From contig NZ_CP070368.1 of the NCBI RefSeq assembly GCF_016919705.1, positions 1,612,001 through 1,676,000 on the forward strand: a stretch of 64,000 nucleotides of DNA, in the 5' to 3' direction. Positions within the stretch are counted from its first letter, which is position 1. Every line of letters starts with the position of its first letter. This stretch comes from Paracoccus methylovorus. GTDB taxonomy: Bacteria; Pseudomonadota; Alphaproteobacteria; Rhodobacterales; Rhodobacteraceae. Of this stretch, positions 57,493-64,000 are shown piece after piece. Made by a program: the position numbers and the translations under genes. The notes under the pieces are model-generated. The model saw only the letters and a program-made list of their open reading frames with translations. It was not told the DNA's origin and made no database searches.

Positions 57493-58128
57493 TCATTTTG
57501 TCCCGAACATCCGGTCTCCGGCATCGCCCAGTCCCGGCCAGATATAGCCGTGATCGTCCAGCCGCTCGTCCAGCGCGGCGGTTACGATCGGCACGTCCGG
57601 ATGAGCCTCGCGCATGCGCGCCACCCCTTCGGGCGTGGCGAGCAGGCACAGGAATCGCAGATTGCGCGCGCCCTTCGCCTTGAGCAGGTCGATGGCCGCA
57701 ACCGAAGAGTTCCCCGTGGCCAGCATCGGATCGACCACAATGGTCATACGTGCGTCCAACTCATTGGGAACCTTGGAGTAATATTGCACTGGTTGCAGGG
57801 TCTCGGGGTCGCGGTAAAGCCCGATGAACCCCACACGCGCGGCTGGGATCAGTTCCAGAATCCCGTCCATGAGCCCATTCCCGGCCCGCAGGATCGAGAT
57901 CAGCGCCAGCTTCTTGCCTTCCAGCGTCGGCGCATCCATCCCGCACAGCGGAGTTTCGATGCGCACCGTGGTCATTTCCAGCTCACGCGTGATCTCATAA
58001 GCCAAGAGCAGGCTGATTTCGCGCAATAAACGGCGGAAACCGGCAGTCGAGGTGGTCTTATCGCGCATCAGGGTCAGCTTGTGCTGAACCAGCGGATGAT
58101 CGACGATGGTCAGATGCGCTTGGGTCAT
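57493..58128 (-). CDS. upp: Uracil phosphoribosyltransferase
   Basis: 211 residues; uracil plus PRPP to UMP. Start at 58128 ([20 protein letters not shown]). Motifs: [43 protein letters not shown] loop [20 protein letters not shown] and C-terminal [17 protein letters not shown] (uracil binding). Last gene of the nucleoside salvage operon; starts with a 4-nt overlap (ATGA) on add. Confidence 0.97.
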   Translation of the reverse strand: MTQAHLTIVDHPLVQHKLTLMRDKTTSTAGFRRLLREISLLLAYEITRELEMTTVRIETPLCGMDAPTLEGKKLALISILRAGNGLMDGILELIPAARVGFIGLYRDPETLQPVQYYSKVPNELDARMTIVVDPMLATGNSSVAAIDLLKAKGARNLRFLCLLATPEGVARMREAHPDVPIVTAALDERLDDHGYIWPGLGDAGDRMFGTK

Positions 58129-59093
58129 GTCAGTTCCTTTCGCAGGCGGGTTCTGGTGGTCTGGTCGCAAAAGGCCGCCTCGACGGCCCAAAGGTTCATC
58201 TGCCGAAACTCGGCCTCAGCCCAACCGAACGCGTCGGCAAGCCGTTGATATTCATGCGACAGCGTGGTGTGGAAAAATGGCGGATCGTCGGTCGAAACGG
58301 TGACGCACACACCGGCATCGACAAGCCGAGCGATGGGATGGGCGGGCCAGTCAGGCACCAGCCCAAGCGCCAGATTCGAGCCGGGGCAGACCTCAAGCGT
58401 GATATGTTGTTCGGCCAGATCGCGCATCAACTGCGCATCCTCGACGGCACGGATGCCGTGGCCGATACGGGTCACGCCAAGCGCCAGCGCATCGCGGATG
58501 GAATCCGGGCCGCCCCATTCGCCGGCATGGGCGGTCAGGCCCAGCCCCGCCTCGCGCGCACAGTCGAAGGCCCAGGCGAAATCGGCCAGTTCACCCACAT
58601 CCTCGGCACCGGCAATGCCAAGGCCCGCGACCCACCCACCCGAGGTTTCGGCCGCGCAAATCGCCGTCTTGCGCGCGCGCTGGGGATCCAGATGGCGGAT
58701 GCAGGTCAGGACGGCGCGGCTGGCGATGCCGTCACATTCGGCCTGCGCCGCGACCTCTTCCATGGCGGCCAGATAGTCGCGCCAGGCCGCCAGATCAGCG
58801 CCGCCGCAGAACTCGGGCGAGACGAAAAGCTCGGCATAGATCGCGCCCTGATCGGCACATTGCGCCAACACCTCGGAAAGCAACCGGGCATAGTCGCGCG
58901 GCGTGGTCAGGACCGACGCCGCGGCCTCATAGACGCGCAGAAAGTGCCTGAAATCCCGCCAGACATAAGCGCCGCGCTCATCGAAGATGCCATCGATGTT
59001 CTGACCCTTCTCGGCAGCGACCGAACGGATGAAAGCGGGCGGAGCCGCGCCTTCAAGATGCAGGTGCAATTCGATCTTTTTCAACGACTTCAA
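58125..59093 (-). CDS. add: Adenosine deaminase
   Basis: 322 residues using a TTG start at 59093, chosen because GGAGG lies eight bases upstream and no ATG or GTG fits; the overlap with deoB is TTGA. Zinc and catalytic motifs: ELHLHLEGA (HxH) right after the start, [34 protein letters not shown], and [17 protein letters not shown]. Converts adenosine and deoxyadenosine to inosine forms, feeding phosphorolysis. Fourth of five coupled salvage genes. Confidence 0.95.
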   Translation of the reverse strand: MKSLKKIELHLHLEGAAPPAFIRSVAAEKGQNIDGIFDERGAYVWRDFRHFLRVYEAAASVLTTPRDYARLLSEVLAQCADQGAIYAELFVSPEFCGGADLAAWRDYLAAMEEVAAQAECDGIASRAVLTCIRHLDPQRARKTAICAAETSGGWVAGLGIAGAEDVGELADFAWAFDCAREAGLGLTAHAGEWGGPDSIRDALALGVTRIGHGIRAVEDAQLMRDLAEQHITLEVCPGSNLALGLVPDWPAHPIARLVDAGVCVTVSTDDPPFFHTTLSHEYQRLADAFGWAEAEFRQMNLWAVEAAFCDQTTRTRLRKELT

Positions 59094-60274
59094 AGAAAAG
59101 ACCTCCCCGGACCGACGGCTGGAAGGCCCAGATGCACGGCAACCGAGGCACCGATATCGGCAAAGCCCACCTTTCCAACGGCACGCGCGCCGTAGCCCCA
59201 GCCCAGCACCGGCACGCGCTCGCGCGTGTGATCCGTGCCGCCCCAGGTCGGATCGTTGCCATGATCGGCGGTAAAGATCGCCAGATCCCCCGGCCGTAGG
59301 CGCGCGATCAGCGCCCCGGCGACGCCATCGAACCACTCCAGCGCCGCCGCATAGCCGGCCACATCGCGGCGATGGCCGTAAAGACTGTCGAATTCCACGA
59401 AATTGGCGAATGTCAGGCTGCCCGGGCGGGCTTCATCGGCCAGCGCCAGCAGGTGACCGGCCAGATCGGCATCGGACTTGCCCTTGTGCAGTTGCGAGAT
59501 ACCGCGATGCGAGAAGATGTCGCCGATCTTGCCCACGGCATGTGTTTCGCGCCCGGCCTGTTGCGCAATGTCCAGAAGCGTCGGCCCCGGCGGGGCAATG
59601 GCATAATCGCGGCGGTTCGGAGTGCGGGCAAAGCTACCCTCGGCCCCCAGAAAGGGCCGCGCGATGACCCGGCCAACGCGCATCGGGTGGACCATGGCGG
59701 CCACGTCCTCGCAAAGCCGATAAAGCCGCTCCAGGCCAAAGACCCCTTCATGCACAGCGATCTGCAGCACACTGTCGGCCGAGGTATAGCAGATCGGCCA
59801 GCCCAAGCGCAGGTGTTCGGCCCCAAGCCGGGCGACAATCTCGGTCCCCGAGGCATGTTCATTGCCAAGGATGCCGTCGGTGCCTGCCGCGCGCGCGATG
59901 CTTTCGCTCCACTCGGCCGGAAAGGCGGGACGGGTGTTGGGGAAATAATGCCAGTCCCAAGGCACCGGCACGCCCGCGATTTCCCAGTGACCCGAGGGGG
60001 TATCCTTGCCGCGCGACACCTCGGTCGCCGCCCCCCATATCCCCTGCGGCACGGCGCCAAGGCCGGGCGCCACTGCGCCACTTGCCAGACGGATCGCCGC
60101 GCCAAGCCCAAGCGCATCCAGATGCGGCAGCGCCAGCGGGCGCGTCTGGGCAATATGCGCGACGGTATTCGCCCCCGTATCGGGCCGGTCGTCGTTGAAA
60201 AAACCGGCAGCGTCGGGGGCGCCACCTATGCCCACCGAATCCATCACGATCAGAAAGGCGCGTCTGTCGGTCAT
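59090..60274 (-). CDS. deoB: Phosphopentomutase
   Basis: 394 residues; converts (deoxy)ribose 1-phosphate to 5-phosphate. Alkaline-phosphatase superfamily metal sites: FLIVMDSVGIGGAPDAAGFF at the N-terminus, CYTSADSVLQIAVHEGVFGL, GHRRDVAGYAAALEWFDG and FTADHGNDPTWGGTDHTRER. Overlaps deoA upstream (ATGA) and add downstream (TTGA), each by 4 nt. Takes the sugar phosphate released by DeoA into central metabolism via the aldolase DeoC, which is not in the window. Confidence 0.97.
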   Translation of the reverse strand: MTDRRAFLIVMDSVGIGGAPDAAGFFNDDRPDTGANTVAHIAQTRPLALPHLDALGLGAAIRLASGAVAPGLGAVPQGIWGAATEVSRGKDTPSGHWEIAGVPVPWDWHYFPNTRPAFPAEWSESIARAAGTDGILGNEHASGTEIVARLGAEHLRLGWPICYTSADSVLQIAVHEGVFGLERLYRLCEDVAAMVHPMRVGRVIARPFLGAEGSFARTPNRRDYAIAPPGPTLLDIAQQAGRETHAVGKIGDIFSHRGISQLHKGKSDADLAGHLLALADEARPGSLTFANFVEFDSLYGHRRDVAGYAAALEWFDGVAGALIARLRPGDLAIFTADHGNDPTWGGTDHTRERVPVLGWGYGARAVGKVGFADIGASVAVHLGLPAVGPGRSFL

Positions 60275-61551
60275 GTCACCTCGTTGCGGATCAATGGCCC
60301 GGGGTCCGGGCCATCGCCCAGCAGATAGGCGGCCGCAACGGTGGCGACTGCCGCCTCGGCCGCCGCCTCCGAGGCGGCATGGACCAGCGCCAGAGGGCGA
60401 TCCGGGCCCGCCTCTTCGCCGATGCGCAAAAGTTCTGCAAGCCCCACTCGCGGGTCGATCCTGTCACCGGCATGCAGCCGCCCACCGCCAAGCGCCACGA
60501 CGGCATGGCCAAGCGCCTCGGTGTCGATGGCGGCGACGCGGCCCTGACCCGGCACGACGCGCACCACGGGCGCTGTGGGCAGATGGCGGTCAGGGTGATC
60601 CAACAGATCGACGGGCCCACCCTGCGCCACCACCATGCGGGCAAATCGTTCGGCTGCTGCACCGCTTTCCAGCGCCCGCAAGGCATCGCCGGACGCACCA
60701 CCCAGCGACAGGCAGGCCGAGGACAAAGCCAGCGACAGATCGCGCAGCGCCCCCTGCCCGCCCGTCAGCACGGCAATGGCCTCGCGCAGTTCCAGCGCAT
60801 TGCCGGCTGCGCGGGCCAGAGGTTGATCCATGTCGGTGACATAGGCGCGGGTGCGGCAGCCAGCCCCATTCGCCGTATCGACCAGCGCATGTGCCAAGGT
60901 CAGCGCGGCCTCTGGATTGCGCAAAAAGGCACCGCTGCCCTGTTTGACGTCGAGCACCAGCGCATCCAGCCCCGCCGCCAGCTTCTTGGACAGGATCGAG
61001 GCGGTGATGAGGTCGATCGAGCCCACCGTCGCGCTTTCATCGCGGATCGCGTAAAGCCGCGCATCGGCCGGCGCAAGATCGCGCCCTGCCGCCACGATCG
61101 CACAACCCACCGTGGCCACGACGCGGCGAAAATCATTCTCGGGCAAAGCGGTGCGAAAGCCGGGGATGGCCTCCAGCTTGTCCAGCGTGCCGCCGGTATG
61201 CCCCAGCCCACGCCCTGAAATCATCGGCACATAGGCGCCGCAGCACGCCACCACCGGGGCAAGGATCAGGCTGACCGTATCGCCAATGCCGCCGGTCGAG
61301 TGCTTGTCCACCACAGGCCCCGGCAGGTCCCATGCCAATACCTGACCGGAATCGCGCATGGCCCGCGTCAAGGCCACCCGGCCCGCCTCATCCAGACCGC
61401 GCGTCAGCACCGCCATGGCAAAGGCCCCGGCCTGGGCATCACTGACCGAACCGTCGGCCAGACCGCGCGCGATCAACACGGCACCCGCCGCATCCAGACC
61501 CCGGCCGTCGCGAACGGCGGCGATGACCGGGCGCGGGTCGGCTGGGCTCAT
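60271..61551 (-). CDS. deoA: Thymidine phosphorylase
   Basis: 426 residues from ATG 61551 (MSPADPRPVIAAVRDGRGLD). Pyrimidine-nucleoside phosphorylase features: VVDKHSTGGIGDTVSLILAP (phosphate site), PMISGRGLGHTGGTLDKLEA (the family signature), LDVKQGSGAFLRNPE. Cleaves thymidine and deoxyuridine to base and deoxyribose 1-phosphate. Couples by 4-nt overlaps to cdd upstream and deoB downstream. Confidence 0.96.
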   Translation of the reverse strand: MSPADPRPVIAAVRDGRGLDAAGAVLIARGLADGSVSDAQAGAFAMAVLTRGLDEAGRVALTRAMRDSGQVLAWDLPGPVVDKHSTGGIGDTVSLILAPVVACCGAYVPMISGRGLGHTGGTLDKLEAIPGFRTALPENDFRRVVATVGCAIVAAGRDLAPADARLYAIRDESATVGSIDLITASILSKKLAAGLDALVLDVKQGSGAFLRNPEAALTLAHALVDTANGAGCRTRAYVTDMDQPLARAAGNALELREAIAVLTGGQGALRDLSLALSSACLSLGGASGDALRALESGAAAERFARMVVAQGGPVDLLDHPDRHLPTAPVVRVVPGQGRVAAIDTEALGHAVVALGGGRLHAGDRIDPRVGLAELLRIGEEAGPDRPLALVHAASEAAAEAAVATVAAAYLLGDGPDPGPLIRNEVT

Positions 61552-61946
61552 TCCGTGCCCGACATATGGCTGATGCCAAAGCGGCCGGGCAGCAGCTCGC
61601 CGATGGTGGTGGCAAGTTCGTCGCCCCGCGTCGTGGCCAACAGCACCGGAGTCTCGGGTCGGCCGAACTCGGCCAGTTTTTGCCGGCAGCCGCCGCAAGG
61701 GGGCACCGCGCCTTGCGAGTCGGCGATGACGGCGACCTCGACGATCTCGGTCTCGCCCGCCGCGACCATGGCGGCGATGGCGCCGGCCTCGGCGCAGGTT
61801 CCCTCGGGGTAGGCCACGTTTTCGACGTTGCAGCCGGCATAAATCCGGCCCGAGGCCCCGCGCACCGCCGCGCCGACCTTGAAGTTAGAATAGGGTGCAT
61901 AGGCCCTTTCGCGCACCTCGCGCGCCGCGTCCAAAAGCGCCATCAT
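61548..61946 (-). CDS. cdd: Cytidine deaminase
   Basis: 132 residues, homotetrameric small form. Zinc site: GTCAEAGAIAAMVAAGE (Cys and catalytic Glu) and PPCGGCRQKLAEF (two Cys); FKVGAAVRGASGRIYAGCNV is the substrate loop. Deaminates cytidine and deoxycytidine. First gene of the salvage operon; the 169-bp region to the divergent malic enzyme gene should hold both promoters. Confidence 0.96.
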   Translation of the reverse strand: MMALLDAAREVRERAYAPYSNFKVGAAVRGASGRIYAGCNVENVAYPEGTCAEAGAIAAMVAAGETEIVEVAVIADSQGAVPPCGGCRQKLAEFGRPETPVLLATTRGDELATTIGELLPGRFGISHMSGTE

Positions 61947-62115
61947 TCCCGCCTTTCACCTGCCCCTGCCGACCGGAATGCAAGTTTGCGCGCGCCCCGC
62001 CCCCGATGCAAGAGCGGCACGAACCAGCGCCGGACCGCCGCTGTCTGCAATGCCCTCTGTTCCCCGCCAAAAAAATAGTTTAACGCTGAACCATATTGAG
62101 AGGAGAGGCTCTGGC

Positions 62116-64000
62116 ATGGAAGAACGCAGGCAGGATAACGCCCGGCAGGCGGCACTGGATTATCACGAATTCCCGCGCCCGGGTAAGCTGGAGGTCCGCG
62201 CGACCAAGCCCCTTGCCAACGGCCGCGACCTGAGCCGCGCCTATTCGCCCGGCGTGGCCGAAGCCTGTCTGGAAATCAAGGCCGATCCCGCCACTGCCGC
62301 GCGCTATACCTCTCGCGGAAATCTTGTCGCCGTCGTTACCAACGGCACCGCCGTTCTGGGGCTGGGCAATATCGGCGCCCTTGCCTCGAAGCCGGTGATG
62401 GAGGGCAAGGCCGTCCTGTTCAAGAAATTCGCCGATATCGACTGTTTCGATATCGAACTGAACGAATCAAACCCCGAGAAACTGGCCGAGATCGTCTGCG
62501 CGCTGGAACCGACCTTCGGCGCCATCAATCTGGAAGACATCAAGGCCCCCGACTGCTTCATCGTGGAAAAGCTGTGCCGCGAGCGCATGAACATCCCGGT
62601 CTTTCACGATGACCAACACGGCACCGCCATCGTCGTCGGCGCGGCAGCAACCAATGCGCTGCACATCGCCCACAAACGGTTCGAGGATATCAAGGTCGTC
62701 TCGACGGGCGGCGGCGCAGCCGGCATTGCCTGCCTCAACATGCTGCTGAAGCTGGGCGTAAAACGCGAGAACGTCTGGCTTTGCGACATCGCCGGTCTTG
62801 TCTATGAGGGCCGCACCGAAGAAATGACCCCGCAAAAGGCGGAATATGCGCAGAAATCCGACCTGCGCACGCTGGATCAGGTGATCGAGGGCGCGGATCT
62901 GTTCCTGGGCCTGTCCGGTCCCGGCGTTCTGACGCCCGGGATGGTGGCCAAGATGGCCAAGCGTCCGGTCGTCTTCGCGCTGGCGAACCCCACACCCGAA
63001 ATCCTGCCCGAAGACGTTCGTGCGGTCGCGCCGGATGCCATCATCGCCACCGGCCGCAGCGACTATCCCAATCAGGTCAACAACGTCCTTTGCTTCCCCT
63101 TCATCTTCCGCGGCGCGCTGGACGTGGGCGCAACCACGATCAACGATGAGATGCAGCTTGCCTGCATCGAGGGTATCGCCGCGCTGGCCCGCGCCACCAC
63201 CAGCGCCGAAGCGGCCATGGCCTATCGTGGCGAGACGCTGACGTTCGGTTCGGATTACCTGATCCCCAAGCCCTTCGATCCGCGGCTGATCGGCGTCGTC
63301 TCGACCGCCGTGGCCCGGGCCGCGATGGAAACCGGCGTTGCCACCCGGCCGCTTGACGATATCGCCGGCTATAAGCGCAAGCTTGACGGCTCGGTCTTCC
63401 GCTCGGCTCTAATCATGCGCCCGGTGTTCGAGGCGGCCGCCACCGCCAAGCGCCGCATCGTCTTTGCCGAGGGCGAGGACGAGCGGGTGCTGCGCGCCGC
63501 CAACGCCATGCTGGAGGAAACCACCGACGCCCCCATCCTGATCGGCCGCCCCGAGGTCATCGAGATGCGCGCCGAACGCGCCGGCCTGCCGATCCGCCCC
63601 GGCCGCGACTTCGAGATCGTGAACCCCGAAAACGACCCGCGCTATCGCGACTATTGGGGCACCTATCACGAGTTGATGGCCCGTCGCGGCGCCACGCCCG
63701 ACATCGCGCGCGCCATCATGCGCACCAACACCACCGCCATCGGCGCCGTCATGGTGCATCGGGGCGAAGCCGACAGCCTGATCTGCGGCACCTTCGGGCA
63801 ATATAGCTGGCACCTGAACTATATTACCCAGATCCTTGCCCGCAACGGGCTACGCCCCCACGGCGCGCTGTCGCTGATGATCCTGCAGGACGGGCCGCTT
63901 TTCATCGCCGACACGCAGGTCACCCACGCCCCGACCCCGGAACAGGTCGCCGAGGCCGCCATCGGCGCTGCCCGCCACGTCCGCCGCTTTGGCATCACCC
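62116..64000 (+). CDS. maeB: NADP-dependent malic enzyme with phosphotransacetylase-like C-terminus (partial)
   Basis: About 628 residues within the window; the C-terminal end lies beyond. Start at ATG 62116, behind AGGAGAGG. Malic enzyme domains: [20 protein letters not shown] (catalytic Tyr), then the metal site [33 protein letters not shown](P) fold with [20 protein letters not shown], and [20 protein letters not shown]. From about residue 440 a phosphate acetyl/butyryltransferase-like domain begins ([20 protein letters not shown]), as in MaeB (total about 750-760). Oxidatively decarboxylates malate to pyruvate with NADP; the C-terminal domain is regulatory, binding acetyl-CoA, not catalytic in MaeB. 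Confidence 0.96.
   Translation, partial: MEERRQDNARQAALDYHEFPRPGKLEVRATKPLANGRDLSRAYSPGVAEACLEIKADPATAARYTSRGNLVAVVTNGTAVLGLGNIGALASKPVMEGKAVLFKKFADIDCFDIELNESNPEKLAEIVCALEPTFGAINLEDIKAPDCFIVEKLCRERMNIPVFHDDQHGTAIVVGAAATNALHIAHKRFEDIKVVSTGGGAAGIACLNMLLKLGVKRENVWLCDIAGLVYEGRTEEMTPQKAEYAQKSDLRTLDQVIEGADLFLGLSGPGVLTPGMVAKMAKRPVVFALANPTPEILPEDVRAVAPDAIIATGRSDYPNQVNNVLCFPFIFRGALDVGATTINDEMQLACIEGIAALARATTSAEAAMAYRGETLTFGSDYLIPKPFDPRLIGVVSTAVARAAMETGVATRPLDDIAGYKRKLDGSVFRSALIMRPVFEAAATAKRRIVFAEGEDERVLRAANAMLEETTDAPILIGRPEVIEMRAERAGLPIRPGRDFEIVNPENDPRYRDYWGTYHELMARRGATPDIARAIMRTNTTAIGAVMVHRGEADSLICGTFGQYSWHLNYITQILARNGLRPHGALSLMILQDGPLFIADTQVTHAPTPEQVAEAAIGAARHVRRFGIT

Overview
The window is a high-GC alphaproteobacterial chromosome segment. 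Gene content and family choice point to Rhodobacterales/Paracoccaceae, and Paracoccus is my best guess: sigma-32 next to an RluA-family synthase, an Hsp20-DUF1150 pair, DUF1467 and DUF6476 small proteins, a Bpt-type aminoacyl transferase, separate carA, and cobST. The genus is inferred from the look of the proteins, not from a database search. There are 64 protein-coding genes that I can support, two of them cut by the window edges. I see no tRNA, rRNA, insertion sequence, phage module or CRISPR array.

Layout. 1-5.9 kb (minus strand): a pentose/pentitol uptake and catabolism locus with a zinc-type polyol dehydrogenase, xylulokinase, an AraC regulator, a periplasmic sugar-binding protein and a partial sugar ABC ATPase. 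6-10 kb: a YqeY-like protein, carA and a large membrane glycosyltransferase with a tandem MshEN-type (c-di-GMP-binding) N-terminus, preceded by a full CtrA-type box and a perfect 16-bp palindrome. 10-16.4 kb: glnE, bpt, and ilvB-ilvN behind a leader hairpin. 16.4-21.2 kb: small and membrane proteins, an M48 lipoprotein protease, a nitroreductase, methylmalonyl-CoA epimerase and an orphan response regulator. 21.2-30.7 kb: GNAT, the DUF1501/DUF1800 exported pair, aspS, a CPBP membrane protein, a GH25 lipoprotein, a GlcD-type oxidase and DUF808.

30.9-38 kb (plus strand): cobS and cobT of the aerobic cobalt chelatase, separated by a P-loop sulfotransferase-like gene, then a GT4 glycosyltransferase and an Xaa-Pro aminopeptidase. 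38.1-43.1 kb (minus): a TerC-like DUF475 protein and a tightly coupled YbjN-proC-csaA-hydroxyacid dehydrogenase-glycerate kinase run. 43.4-49.6 kb: cobC, purEK, ydcH, hsp20-DUF1150, a degenerate ATP-sulfurylase-like gene with trxB, and a divergent Lrp regulator. 49.6-57.4 kb: pgeF, a MidA-type methyltransferase, lgt, ubiK, DUF6476, an RluA-family synthase, rpoH, a membrane protein that looks like a dead M48 peptidase, and a SPOR protein. 57.5-62 kb (minus): a complete nucleoside salvage operon, cdd-deoA-deoB-add-upp, in which every junction is a 4-nt overlap. 62.1 kb to the end: malic enzyme with a phosphotransacetylase-like C-terminal part, truncated by the window.

Most of the region is ordinary core metabolism. 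The points most worth following are the MshEN-glycosyltransferase with its CtrA box and palindrome, the sulfotransferase-like gene inside cobST, two enzyme relatives that have lost their catalytic motifs (ATP sulfurylase, M48 peptidase), and the overlapping divergent start codons of the RluA-family gene and its neighbour. I found no clear multi-gene system that I would call wholly new.
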